Source: Pusillibacter faecalis
GTDB lineage: Bacteria > Bacillota > Clostridia > Oscillospirales > Oscillospiraceae
Length of the DNA stretch: 64,000 nucleotides
Assembly: GCF_018408705.1 (NCBI RefSeq)
Contig: NZ_AP023420.1
Span: 744,001-808,000, forward strand
Direction: 5' to 3'
Shown piece by piece: positions 36,349 to 44,332 of the stretch (positions within the stretch are counted from its first letter, which is position 1; every line of letters begins with the position of its first letter). Made by a program: the position numbers and the translations under genes. The notes beneath the pieces are model-generated. The model made no database searches, was not told the DNA's origin, and saw only the letters and a list, made by a program, of their open reading frames with translations.

Positions 36349-37122
36349 CTATCGAATCTCAATCCGCTCCACCGCTGTACATAATCCGGTGGAACTATCC
36401 AGAGTAAAGATGGCTCCCTGCAGCTTGCAGGGGCCCTCTGCCGTCCGAAAGTGTCCCGGCACGCCGCCCAAGAAGTTCTCCACCGACTGCTCTGGCTCCA
36501 CCCCCAGCACGGACTCCACCGGACCGGTCATGCCCACGTCGGTGAGGTAGCCTGTGCCCTTGGGATAGACTCGATCATCGGCTGTTGGGACATGCGTATG
36601 AGTTCCCCACAGGGCGGACACCCGGCCATCCAAGTAATAACCCATAGCCAGCTTCTCACTGGTGGCCTCCGCGTGGAAATCCACCAGGGTGAATTCCGCC
36701 TCCGCCTGTCCCAAAAGCTTATCCGCCGTGGTGAAGGGGTTCTCCGCTCCCCAGGCCAGGCCGCACCGGCCAATCAGGTTTATCACCCGAACCCGCACGG
36801 CCCCCAGGTCAAAGATCTCGCAGCCGTGGCCCGGCGCCCGCCCGGTATAGTTGGCCGGCCGGAGCAGCCAGGAGGTCTCCTCCAGGAAATCCTTGATTTG
36901 CAGCTTATTAAAGGTATGATTTCCCAGGGTCACGGCATCGGCCCCCGCGTCGTAAATCCGCTGGGCCTGCGCCGGCGTCAGGCCAACGCCGGCGGCATTC
37001 TCCCCGTTCACCACTACAAAGGCGATATCCCGCAGCCTCCGCAGGGGCCGCAGCTGCTTTTCCAAGTGCCGCAGCCCCGCCTCCCCTACAACATCGCCCA
37101 CCGCTAACATCCGATACAGCAT
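36349..37122 (-). CDS. ymdB: YmdB-family metallophosphoesterase
   Basis: The 257-residue protein has the TIGR00282 motifs: VGDVVGEAG, VVNGENAAGVGLTP, TLGNHTFN, DFHAEATSEKLA, GTHTHVPTADDR, and TDVGMTGP near the end. YmdB is a 2',3'-cyclic nucleotide phosphodiesterase linked to biofilm and motility decisions in Bacillus. The start at 37122 follows GGAGG. A promoter lies at 37162-37190. It is transcribed leftwards, followed after 42 bases by the deacylase. Confidence 0.92.
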   Translation of the reverse strand: MLYRMLAVGDVVGEAGLRHLEKQLRPLRRLRDIAFVVVNGENAAGVGLTPAQAQRIYDAGADAVTLGNHTFNKLQIKDFLEETSWLLRPANYTGRAPGHGCEIFDLGAVRVRVINLIGRCGLAWGAENPFTTADKLLGQAEAEFTLVDFHAEATSEKLAMGYYLDGRVSALWGTHTHVPTADDRVYPKGTGYLTDVGMTGPVESVLGVEPEQSVENFLGGVPGHFRTAEGPCKLQGAIFTLDSSTGLCTAVERIEIR

Positions 37123-37161
37123 ACGTTTTCCTCCGACACCTTTTTCATCACGATAGAAAAT

Positions 37162-37190
37162 AGTATATCAAATTGGAACCGCTTTTGCAA
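37162..37190 (-). promoter_or_regulatory. Promoter of ymdB
   Basis: On the minus strand TTGCAA (37185-37190) and TATACT (37162-37167) are 17 bases apart, about 40 bases before the start codon. Confidence 0.7.
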
Positions 37191-37475
37191 AGGAGTCCTG
37201 AAAAAAGTAGGCAATCCACCCCCCTTTTTACTATGCAAACGCACAGCAATCAACAAGCATACGCACCTACATTCGCCTGTGTCCGTGGTGCGGTGAACTG
37301 CACATGAAATTTTATGTTTGTTGGAAAGGACTCGTTCTTTTCACGTTTGCCTCGGTCCACACACGGACCTGTCGCTCATCAGAAAAATCTTTCATAGAGC
37401 GGCAGCGCACTATACAGGTGACCCACAGCCTTCATTTTTATAACGGTCAGCACAGGGATTTCCAATTGTGAGGGC
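37191..37475. other. Gap between the ymdB and LysR promoters
   Basis: Nothing gene-like is seen. The stretch is moderately AT-rich with no hairpin of note. Confidence 0.4.
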
Positions 37476-37504
37476 TTGCCTTCGGCTCTTTTTGCGCTTA
37501 TAAT
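37476..37504 (+). promoter_or_regulatory. Promoter of the LysR-type gene
   Basis: TTGCCT (37476-37481) and TATAAT (37499-37504) have 17 bases between them. Confidence 0.7.
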
Positions 37505-37553
37505 GTCCCTATCCCCTCAGTGGACAAACACATTTCATGACGGAGGGATTCCC

Positions 37554-38447
37554 ATGGCAGTCAAGCTGGAGCTCTATCGCGTGTTTAAGGAGGTGGCCGA
37601 ATCCGGCAACATCTCTGTGGCCGCGAAAAACCTGTATATCTCTCAGTCTGCAGTCAGCCAGTCCATCAAGCAGCTGGAAACAGCGCTGCAGGCGCGGCTC
37701 TTCGCCCGCAGCCCCCGGGGCGTCACTCTCACCGGCGAGGGACAGATGCTCTATCAGTATGTCCGCAGCGCCCTGGGGCTGATCGCCACGGGAGAGGACA
37801 AACTCTCCCAGGCCCAACAGCTTCTGCTGGGCACACTGGTCATCGGCGCCAGCGATACGGTGACTGCCCAGTTTCTCACGCCGTATCTGGATACCTTTCA
37901 CCGCCTGCACCCCGGCATTCGGCTGAAAATCGTCAGTGGCCGCAGCGCCAAGGTCGTCAGCATGCTGAAATCCGGTGCAGTAGACATCGCCTTCGCCTCC
38001 TCCCCTGTCGACAGCGCGCTGGAGTGCTGGCCCTGCTTCTCAACCCACTCCGCGTTTGTTGCCGGCAGCGGGTACCCCTGCGATTTCGATCATCCGCATA
38101 CCCGGCAGGAAATCGCCGCGTTTCCACTGATCCTGCTGGAGCGCAAGGCCAGCAGCCGCATTTTTTTGGAGCAGGAGTTTCTGCGCAGCGGTGTCCCCCT
38201 GGCGCCGGAGATTGAGCTCAGCTCCCGGGGACTGCTGGTGTCTCTGGCCCGCATCGGACTGGGGGTAGCAGGTGTGACACTGGAATTTGTTCAGGACGCT
38301 CTGGACGCCGGGGATATCCGCCTTCTGAAAACGGACTTCACCATCCCGCCCCGCAGCGTGGACATGTGCACCCTGCGGGAGGTGACTCCCACCGCCGCGG
38401 CCACCGCTTTTATGGAGATGGTGCGGGCAGGAAATGGGGGCAGCTGA
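37554..38447 (+). CDS. LysR-family transcription regulator, 297 aa
   Basis: The ATG at 37554 follows GGAGG. Residues 1-65 are a winged HTH (YRVFKEVAESGNISVAAKNLYISQSAVSQSIKQLETALQARLF). The remainder is a two-lobe periplasmic-binding-like effector domain (LVIGASDTVTAQFLTPYLDTFH, FPLILLERKASSRIF). The co-inducer is unknown. Its stop overlaps the start of the TRIC/UPF0126 gene by one base (TGATG), so it probably regulates or is co-transcribed with it. Confidence 0.88.
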   Translation: MAVKLELYRVFKEVAESGNISVAAKNLYISQSAVSQSIKQLETALQARLFARSPRGVTLTGEGQMLYQYVRSALGLIATGEDKLSQAQQLLLGTLVIGASDTVTAQFLTPYLDTFHRLHPGIRLKIVSGRSAKVVSMLKSGAVDIAFASSPVDSALECWPCFSTHSAFVAGSGYPCDFDHPHTRQEIAAFPLILLERKASSRIFLEQEFLRSGVPLAPEIELSSRGLLVSLARIGLGVAGVTLEFVQDALDAGDIRLLKTDFTIPPRSVDMCTLREVTPTAAATAFMEMVRAGNGGS

Positions 38448-39076
38448 TGGAGTCTGTCATTCTCCTTCTGGAGCTGGTGGGAACGCTGGCCTTTTCCATT
38501 TCCGGCGCCCTGACCGGGCTGCGGAAGAATATGGATATTTTTGGCGTGTGCATTCTGGGCCTTACCACCGCCGTGGGCGGCGGCGTTATCCGAGACCTGA
38601 TCCTGGGCAGCACTCCGCCCGCCACCTTTCAAAACCCGATCTACGCCGCTGTGGCGGTGGCCGCAGCCCTGGTGTTGTTTCTGCCCCAGGTCCGGCACCT
38701 GCTGATGTGGGATCAGGCCCTTTTTGATCGGTCTCTTTTCTGGATGGACACGGCAGGGCTTGGCATTTTTACCGTCATGGGCATCCGTGCGGCGTTTGGC
38801 CAGCTGGTGCAGCCAGGGTTATTCCTGCTGGTGTTTGTAGGCGTGGTCACAGGTGCGGGAGGCGGCGTGCTGCGGGATGTTCTGGCGGGCGATACGCCCT
38901 ATATCTTTGTCAAGCACGTATATGCCTCCGCATCCCTGGCCGGGGCGCTGGTGTGTGCGCTGATGTGGCGGACGGTGGGAGAGATCCCCGCCATGCTAAC
39001 CGGCGTTGGCACGGTGGCCCTGATCCGCTGTCTCTCCGCCCACTATCACTGGAATCTTCCCCATGCCCACGACTAA
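38447..39076 (+). CDS. TRIC/UPF0126-family membrane channel, 209 aa
   Basis: Seven hydrophobic segments and two GGG[VI]xRD motifs (GGGVIRDL near 48-55 and GGGVLRDV near 135-142) identify the UPF0126/trimeric intracellular cation channel family, which forms small potassium or cation channels. An FSISGA motif in the first helix is typical. The start overlaps the LysR stop codon (TGATG), so the pair is translated in tandem. Confidence 0.85.
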   Translation: MESVILLLELVGTLAFSISGALTGLRKNMDIFGVCILGLTTAVGGGVIRDLILGSTPPATFQNPIYAAVAVAAALVLFLPQVRHLLMWDQALFDRSLFWMDTAGLGIFTVMGIRAAFGQLVQPGLFLLVFVGVVTGAGGGVLRDVLAGDTPYIFVKHVYASASLAGALVCALMWRTVGEIPAMLTGVGTVALIRCLSAHYHWNLPHAHD

Positions 39077-39080
39077 AAAT

Positions 39081-39292
39081 CGGGACCGCTGATGCGGCCC
39101 CGGTCAGCCTGTCGAAAAGGCGTTTTCGACAGGCTTCTGCAGTTTTTCAGAACGCTGAACGGTTCTGAAAAAGCTGATGATTTAAAACGAAAGACACCCT
39201 TCCTGGGTTTCTTTCGTAACTATCTTCCTTCCCATCGCTGTAACTTTCTTCATTTCTTGACAGTCTTACCGGGACCGCTGATGCGGCCCCGG
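39081..39292. repeat. Palindrome cluster flanked by a 23-base direct repeat
   Basis: An identical 23-base sequence (beginning CGGGACCGC, ending GGCCCCGG, itself able to form a hairpin) occurs at 39081-39103 and 39270-39292. Between them lie three further hairpins: CCTGTCGAAAA/TTTTCGACAGG, TTTTTCAGAAC/GTTCTGAAAAA and CGAAAGA/TCTTTCG. No reading frame is convincing. It looks like a repetitive extragenic element or miniature mobile element; no second copy is seen in the window. Confidence 0.65.
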
Positions 39293-39296
39293 CTTC

Positions 39297-39620
39297 TTAT
39301 AGATCATCAATATTCATCTTGTCAATCTGGTCTTTGACCCGCAGTTTTTCCCGGGCCGCCCAGTAGATGGCCAGCAACACCAGCGTGGGAATGTTCCCTG
39401 TGATCAGTGCCGCCAGGATCGGCCCCCATGGAAATGTGCCGTCATAAGCTGCCACCCCCAACACCATCAACAGCGAGTATAAGAATGTCAGCAGCGGCAG
39501 CACCAGACCAGGCCACTTGCTCTTCCGTTTGGAGAGAAAAATCTGCAGCAAAATACCGCCCACAATCAAGATGAAAAGGATGATCAGTGTCAGCCAGACC
39601 ATTCTTGTTGCCATCACCAT
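39297..39620 (-). CDS. Membrane protein of unknown function, 107 aa
   Basis: Residues 5-28, about 37-60 and about 66-90 are hydrophobic helices, followed by a basic, polar tail (KLRVKDQIDKMNIDDL). The protein begins MVMATRMVWLTLIILFILIVG. I recognise no family. It is coupled to the DUF2089 gene, one base after its stop codon, so the pair may form a regulator-membrane unit, as is common for DUF2089 in clostridia. Confidence 0.7.
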   Translation of the reverse strand: MVMATRMVWLTLIILFILIVGGILLQIFLSKRKSKWPGLVLPLLTFLYSLLMVLGVAAYDGTFPWGPILAALITGNIPTLVLLAIYWAAREKLRVKDQIDKMNIDDL

Positions 39621-39621
39621 C

Positions 39622-39915
39622 TCAAATTTCCTCCTTTGTTCTGCGGTATTCGGTGATTAACAGCTTGGCGGTATCAAAGTCCAGCTTGTCATCCACCGCC
39701 AACCGCTTTACCAAACACACATATGGGTCCGCTTCCGCTGTCTCCGTCAGTTGGATTTTCTGGATCAGCCGATCCAGGCGCAGCCGCACCGTGGGATAGC
39801 TGACGCCATACAATGCCGCCACCTCTTTCAGAGAGCCGGACGCCAAAATGAACTTTTTAATAAATGTCAAATCTTCATCCTCCAGCTCCGCCATCCATAC
39901 CGGCATGGTTGCCAT
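39622..39915 (-). CDS. DUF2089-family DNA-binding regulator, 97 aa
   Basis: The product contains the DUF2089 core LEDEDLTFIKKFILASGSLKEVAALYGVSYPTVRLRLDRLIQKI, with a helix-turn-helix around LKEVAALYGVSYPTVRLRLDRL, and a short C-terminal helical region. Family members are predicted regulators. A sigma-A promoter lies at 39941-39969, and the membrane protein gene follows directly. Confidence 0.85.
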   Translation of the reverse strand: MATMPVWMAELEDEDLTFIKKFILASGSLKEVAALYGVSYPTVRLRLDRLIQKIQLTETAEADPYVCLVKRLAVDDKLDFDTAKLLITEYRRTKEEI

Positions 39916-39940
39916 CGCCTCACACCCCTTTCATAAAATA

Positions 39941-39969
39941 AATATAAACTTTAATTTTATGAATGTCAA
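39941..39969 (-). promoter_or_regulatory. Promoter of the DUF2089 operon
   Basis: On the minus strand TTGACA (39964-39969) and TATATT (39941-39946) have a 17-base spacer in an AT-rich region. Confidence 0.7.
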
Positions 39970-40088
39970 GATTAATTTTTATTTTAATAAAACAGAAGCA
40001 AGGTCTATAGAAGCCGTACTGCCCGCTTTGTTGTCCTCCGCGAGACTTTTGATCCCCCTGCATGCTTCATCGGTGAAGGACAAACGCT

Positions 40089-40124
40089 ACGAGAGGAGCC
40101 CCCAAAGGGCTCCTCTCGTTTTTC
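40089..40124 (+). terminator. Rightward terminator without an assigned gene
   Basis: ACGAGAGGAGCCC (40089-40101) pairs perfectly with GGGCTCCTCTCGT (40107-40119), followed by TTTTT. No rightward gene ends here, so it either ends a small unannotated RNA from the 39970-40088 region or protects the convergent gene. Confidence 0.75.
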
Positions 40125-40213
40125 ATCAGATGGTTTTTAAGGCTTTTTAGGATGATAAAAGCCCCGCTACTTTCTTTCATCAGGATGGCAAGACCTCCGA
40201 AGGGATTTTTTTC

Positions 40214-41509
40214 TCACCCCATCCGCAGGGTATCCCGAATGTCGCTGTTGAAATAGGCCACGGGATTTTGCGCGTTGCCATCCTGTCGGACCTCAAAGTG
40301 AAGGTGGGGTCCGGTGGCCATGCCGGTAGCGCCCACAGCGGCGATCATCTCTCCCGCCAGGATGGTGGCGCCCTCCTCCACACTCACATCCCGACACTGA
40401 CCGTAGAGAGTGGTCAGGCCGTCTCCGTGATCCAGAATCAGGTAGTTTCCTCGCTCGGCGTCAAATCCGGTCTCCGTCACGGTGCCGTCCGCCGCTGCCA
40501 GAATCACAGCTCCCTGATCTGCCGGGATATCCACGCCTCCGTGGAAGGTACCATTCTCCTGCTCACCGTAGGGATTGCTAAGGCTGATGGTCCGGCTGTC
40601 TTGCACCGGCCATTCCAGCCAGCGGCTCTCGTCCTCGTCCACTACGTAGACGCCGTAGACGAACGGCTCGTCGTCACCCGCCAGCTGGGGCAGAACGTCT
40701 CTCGTCCCGTCCGAGTTATAAACCACTTTCAACTGCCCTGTGGAGAGCGCATAGGTTCTGCTCTGCACACTATCATCTGCAAAGGTGACATCCACCGTTA
40801 GATGCGCTCCATCGAAGGTGTCGATGAGCGCCCAGGCAGACTGTTGCAGGTCTTCGTTCTCATCAAAGGAGGCGGCGCAGTCCTCTGGAGGTACCCAGAA
40901 ACCATAGCGGGCGTCAGGGTCGTAATCCTCTGTGGCGGAGCTGCCTAGCAGCACAGCCTCTTCGGCGTACATGGGGCCGTCCTCGCTCTCGCCCCAGACA
41001 CTCAACATTCTCTCTGGCTGAAGACCCTGCTCTTCCTTCTCAAAAAGCCGCGCCATTTCCTCCTTGGTGATCTCCCGGGTCTCGGTGCGGTACAGCCCTC
41101 CCCGGTCAATGGAAAGGGAAATCGTCTGAATGTTCTCTCCAGTCACCTGAAAGAGACAGCCAGTGTAGTCTCCCCCCTCCCCGCTCACCATTCCGTTGCC
41201 ACTCGCCAGGGCAAGGCCGCCGTTGTCTCCAGGGCCGTAGCTCTCCCCTGTGTCGGCAGCATAGGCCGTCAAGCCGAAGGAGAACCCAGGCACCAAGATG
41301 CCTTCCTGTCGTCCTTCCTGCTGGGACGGGTAAAACCGAACCGTCCCCACCACCAACGCCAGGGCGCAGGCGGCGCACACCGCTGTCCGGAAAACTCGCC
41401 GCGGGCGGGCGGGCATCGTCTGCTGCCGCGAGACCCGCAGCACCCGGTCATTCAGCTCCGCCGGGACGTGGAGCTCTTGAAGCAGCTTCCGGTACTGGTT
41501 GTTCTGCAT
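40214..41509 (-). CDS. Membrane-anchored M23 peptidase with anti-sigma-like N-terminus, 431 aa
   Basis: The N-terminal 40 residues are soluble, residues about 40-60 are a membrane helix (VCAACALALVVGTV), and a long extracellular region ends in an M23 (LytM) domain with HGGVDIP and HLHFEV metal motifs and a YGQCRDVSVEEG segment. It directly follows an ECF sigma factor gene, with 62 bases of overlap, and so is probably its anti-sigma partner that also acts on peptidoglycan. GGAGG lies eight bases before the ATG. Confidence 0.75.
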   Translation of the reverse strand: MQNNQYRKLLQELHVPAELNDRVLRVSRQQTMPARPRRVFRTAVCAACALALVVGTVRFYPSQQEGRQEGILVPGFSFGLTAYAADTGESYGPGDNGGLALASGNGMVSGEGGDYTGCLFQVTGENIQTISLSIDRGGLYRTETREITKEEMARLFEKEEQGLQPERMLSVWGESEDGPMYAEEAVLLGSSATEDYDPDARYGFWVPPEDCAASFDENEDLQQSAWALIDTFDGAHLTVDVTFADDSVQSRTYALSTGQLKVVYNSDGTRDVLPQLAGDDEPFVYGVYVVDEDESRWLEWPVQDSRTISLSNPYGEQENGTFHGGVDIPADQGAVILAAADGTVTETGFDAERGNYLILDHGDGLTTLYGQCRDVSVEEGATILAGEMIAAVGATGMATGPHLHFEVRQDGNAQNPVAYFNSDIRDTLRMG

Positions 41510-41975
41510 CTTCCATACCTCCTAATACGGATTTCAGTTTCTCTCTGGCCCGGCGAAGCCGGGTGCGAATCGTGGCCGCCGGAACACCCAGCATGGCAGC
41601 GATTTCCTCTGCCTGGTACCCCTCGGCATAGTACAGGTGCACAGCGGTCCGGAGTTTTTCCGGCAGGACGCCTACCGCCTCCCACAACTCTGCGGCCGCC
41701 TCATCCACCGGGCATGTCAAAGCCTCGTCCAGCGGCAGCACCGGCCGCCGCAGGCGGAAGCGGTGCAGGTCAGTACAGCGGTTCAGCGTGGTGCGGATCA
41801 GCCAGGCCTTCATCCGTCCGGCCTCCCACCCCTCCGCCTGCTGTCGCAGCAGGGCCAGGAATACATCCTGATAGACATCCTCAGCATCCGGGATGCTCTG
41901 AGTCCGGCATAACGCCAGCCGGTATACCGTGTCCCCGTACTCTGCCATCGCCGTCCGCAGGGTTTGTTCTGTCAT
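41448..41975 (-). CDS. ECF-type RNA polymerase sigma factor, 175 aa
   Basis: Residues 10-70 are region 2 (YGDTVYRLALCRTQSIPDAEDVYQDVFLALL), and residues about 100-155 are region 4 (LPEKLRTAVHLYYAEGYQAEEIAAMLGVPAATIRTRLRRAREKL). It lacks region 3, as in ECF sigma factors. It overlaps the M23/anti-sigma gene, so they form a transcriptional pair responding to the cell envelope. Target promoters are unknown. The start follows AGGGAG. Confidence 0.9.
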   Translation of the reverse strand: MTEQTLRTAMAEYGDTVYRLALCRTQSIPDAEDVYQDVFLALLRQQAEGWEAGRMKAWLIRTTLNRCTDLHRFRLRRPVLPLDEALTCPVDEAAAELWEAVGVLPEKLRTAVHLYYAEGYQAEEIAAMLGVPAATIRTRLRRAREKLKSVLGGMEDAEQPVPEAASRAPRPGGAE

Positions 41976-42077
41976 AAACTCCCTCCTTGATCGGGAATCG
42001 AAAAACGTCTTTCACTTCTAACACGCCGGGGCGAGGCGAATTGTTTCCTCTCCGGGAAGATTTTTTCCGGAAACGCC

Positions 42078-42113
42078 AAAAATCAGGGCAGGCGCATATG
42101 CGCCTGCCCTGAT
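42078..42113 (-). terminator. Perfect palindrome terminator after the 70-aa gene
   Basis: A 16-base stem with almost no loop (ATCAGGGCAGGCGCAT and its complement) is followed on the minus strand by TTTTT (42078-42082). Confidence 0.85.
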
Positions 42114-42114
42114 A

Positions 42115-42327
42115 TCAGGTCTCCCGGATTCCGTAAATCTCAAACCGTCCAATCAAATTCTGGACCGTCAGCTTCTGGGCCAGCAACTGCTGGTAGGTGA
42201 CGCCCCGATTCTTGCCAGCAGCGCGAAGCCTCTCCATATTGGACAACACCTGCTCCCGCTCTCGGAGCAGGTCCGCGTACATGCGGTCATAGGCCGCCAG
42301 TCTCTCCAGATCCGTCATCTCACACAT
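42115..42327 (-). CDS. Coiled-coil hypothetical protein, 70 aa
   Basis: Most of the protein is one amphipathic helix (R-E-R-E-Q-V-L-S-N-M-E-R-L-R repeats) followed by a short QNLIGRFEIYGIRET end. The start overlaps the stop codon of ychF (ATGTGA), so it is made from the same mRNA. I recognise no family. A strong terminator follows. Confidence 0.65.
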   Translation of the reverse strand: MCEMTDLERLAAYDRMYADLLREREQVLSNMERLRAAGKNRGVTYQQLLAQKLTVQNLIGRFEIYGIRET

Positions 42328-43411
42328 TGAAGCGGAAATAGATCATATCCCCGTCCTGCACCACGTATTCCTTGCCCTCACTGCGCAGCAGACCCTTCTC
42401 CTTGGCGGCGCTGACACTGCCGCACGCCATCATGTCTTGATAGGCGATGACCTCCGCCCGGATAAAACCACGCTCAATGTCGGAGTGAATCTTGCCGGCA
42501 GCCTGGGGGGCCTTGGTGCCCTTCTTGATGGTCCAGGCCCGGCACTCGTCCTTACCATAGGTCAGGAAGGAGATCAGCCCCAGCAAGGCGTAGGAACATT
42601 TGATCAGGCGGTCCAGGCCGGACTCCTCCACACCCAGCTCCTCCAGAAACATCAGCTTCTCCTCACCCTCCAGCTCAGCAATGTCCTGCTCCATCTTGGC
42701 GCAGATGGGCAGCACCTGGCTACCTTCGGCGGCGGCAATCTCGCACACCTGCTGATAGTAAGCGTTATGATCTAGGTCCGCAAAGCCCGCCTCGTCCGTG
42801 TTGGCGGCGTAGATCACGGGCTTGAGGGTCAAGAGATCGCTGGTCCGCAGCAGCGCCGCGTCGTCCTCGTCACATGCAAAGGTACGGGCCAGCTGGCCGC
42901 CGTCCAGGTGCTTCTGGAGCGCGGTGAAAAGGTCCACCTCATGCTGAAACTTCTTATCACCCTTCAGGGCCTTCGTGGCTTTTTCCACCCGGCGCTGCAC
43001 CATCTCCAGGTCCGCCATCACCAGCTCTGTGTTGATGATGTCAATATCCCGCGCGGGGTCTGTGCTGCCCTCCACATGAATCACGTTCTCATCGTCAAAG
43101 CAGCGCACCACATGAACTAGGGCGTCCGTCTCCCGGACGTTGGCCAGAAACTTGTTGCCCAGCCCCTCGCCGCGGCTGGCCCCTTTTACCAAGCCTGCAA
43201 TGTCCACAAACTCGATGACAGCCGGCGTCTTTTTGTCCGGCTCATACATCTCCGCCAGCTTGTCCAGCCGCTCGTCCGGAACGGCCACCATCCCCACATT
43301 GGGGTCGATCGTGCAGAATGGGTAGTTGGCACTCTCAGCACCGGCGTTGGTAATGGCGTTGAACAGGGTCGACTTGCCCACATTGGGCAGACCCAGGATT
43401 CCTAATTTCAT
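42320..43411 (-). CDS. ychF: Redox-regulated GTPase/ATPase YchF (Obg-like)
   Basis: The 363-residue protein has the P-loop GLPNVGKSTLFNAIT at 7-21, the switch II VDIAGLVKGAS near 68-78, the ANTDEAGF region replacing NKxD, and the C-terminal TGS-like domain ending MIYFRFNV. These are normal for YchF. It binds ribosomes and hydrolyses ATP. Length and motifs are complete. Confidence 0.93.
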   Translation of the reverse strand: MKLGILGLPNVGKSTLFNAITNAGAESANYPFCTIDPNVGMVAVPDERLDKLAEMYEPDKKTPAVIEFVDIAGLVKGASRGEGLGNKFLANVRETDALVHVVRCFDDENVIHVEGSTDPARDIDIINTELVMADLEMVQRRVEKATKALKGDKKFQHEVDLFTALQKHLDGGQLARTFACDEDDAALLRTSDLLTLKPVIYAANTDEAGFADLDHNAYYQQVCEIAAAEGSQVLPICAKMEQDIAELEGEEKLMFLEELGVEESGLDRLIKCSYALLGLISFLTYGKDECRAWTIKKGTKAPQAAGKIHSDIERGFIRAEVIAYQDMMACGSVSAAKEKGLLRSEGKEYVVQDGDMIYFRFNV

Positions 43412-43561
43412 AGCAATTCTCCCTTGCCGTTTTTTCAGGCTGTTATTGTATCATTCTCAAGGAAAAAGTGCAAGAGGTCCTCCGCCGTCTCCCTTTTTAC
43501 ATTTGGACCGACAGATCATGGCCTCGTTAATTTCACTCTGCCTTGATTGAAGCCGAACAAT
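43412..43561. other. Gap between ychF and the frameshifted ORF
   Basis: This is the ychF leader on the minus strand. No gene is seen. Confidence 0.4.
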
Positions 43562-43764
43562 ATGATACAGCAGAAAGAGGAGCATAAAGTGGAAATCTTG
43601 TTTTTGCGATTTTCTTTGGTGTTCTCATATATGCTGTTCTATGTTTTATGATTGCTGGCACAAGGACATTACTCCCCAAAGCCAGCACTAAGAAGCAAAA
43701 TTTCCATAAAACATTTTTGGTCTGGTTCCTTAGAACATTTAATCCAGTTCGCTGGTTTTGGTAA
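43562..43764 (+). pseudogene. Small membrane protein interrupted by a homopolymer frameshift
   Basis: From ATG 43562 the frame reads MIQQKEEHKVEILF. It then continues, after a one-base slip at the T-run near 43600-43605, as AIFFGVLIYAVLCFMIAGTR and onward to WFLRTFNPVRWFW. This gives a plausible 66-residue protein with one or two hydrophobic segments and a basic tail. In the sequence as given, each frame is broken. It is either a decayed gene, a sequencing slip in T5, or a programmed frameshift. There is no strong ribosome site, so this is tentative. Confidence 0.4.
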
Positions 43765-43961
43765 TCATTGTTTTGTTCGTAAAAAATAATTTTATTGATC
43801 GGGCAGGTGCTGCATGTTAATATCCTTCCTTTCGTTACTCCGACAAAAGGGGTGCTTCATAACCTCAATCTGCCCGGAAGTCAAAGGGGGGCCGCCGTCG
43901 GCAGCTGGCTCGCTGGAAAAGACTTTCTTTCACGAAATAAAAATTTTTTCACAAAAAAGCC
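43765..43961. other. Gap upstream of the 35-aa membrane protein
   Basis: No gene with a ribosome-binding site is seen. The region is AT-rich with a short GC patch around 43890-43910. Confidence 0.4.
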
Positions 43962-43990
43962 TTGCATTTTTCCAAAAATTCATTTATATT
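43962..43990 (+). promoter_or_regulatory. Promoter of the 35-aa membrane protein
   Basis: TTGCAT (43962-43967) and TATATT (43985-43990) have 17 bases between. Confidence 0.6.
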
Positions 43991-44061
43991 AACTGTAAAG
44001 AATTCGTTAATTTTATATTTAGATTCGTTAAAATATCGATAATAGTAAGGAGGTGCTTGTT

Positions 44062-44169
44062 ATGCAGATGGGTGGAGTCTTTCTGGTGGTCATCTTTGCC
44101 GCACTGATTATTGCCGGTATTGTCAGCGGCCGAAAGAAGAAAGAGCAAGACAATCAATCCGATACCTGA
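44062..44169 (+). CDS. Single-pass membrane microprotein, 35 aa
   Basis: AAGGAGG lies eight bases before the ATG. The sequence is one hydrophobic helix (VFLVVIFAALIIAGIVSG), followed by a basic and polar end (RKKKEQDNQSDT). A promoter stands upstream and a strong terminator 37 bases downstream, so the transcript appears dedicated to this peptide. It looks like a regulatory or stress microprotein, but no family is known to me. Confidence 0.6.
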   Translation: MQMGGVFLVVIFAALIIAGIVSGRKKKEQDNQSDT

Positions 44170-44205
44170 GCGCCAAGGCGATTCCCCGCGTCCATCCCCA
44201 GCCCA

Positions 44206-44241
44206 AAAAGCGCACCGTGAAGTTCACGGTGCGCTTTTCAT
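44206..44241. terminator. Terminator after the membrane microprotein
   Basis: AAAAGCGCACCGTGA and its exact complement TCACGGTGCGCTTTT form a 15-base stem around AGT. It can act in both directions, although the leftward HtrA gene ends about 90 bases away. Confidence 0.85.
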
Positions 44242-44332
44242 ATCTATCTATCACCATCCATGCCCGCCGCAAAGGCGGCTGTTTGCCCTGCCGCAGCGAT
44301 TGCCGCGAAGCCGCCGTCAGGCACAGGAAAGG

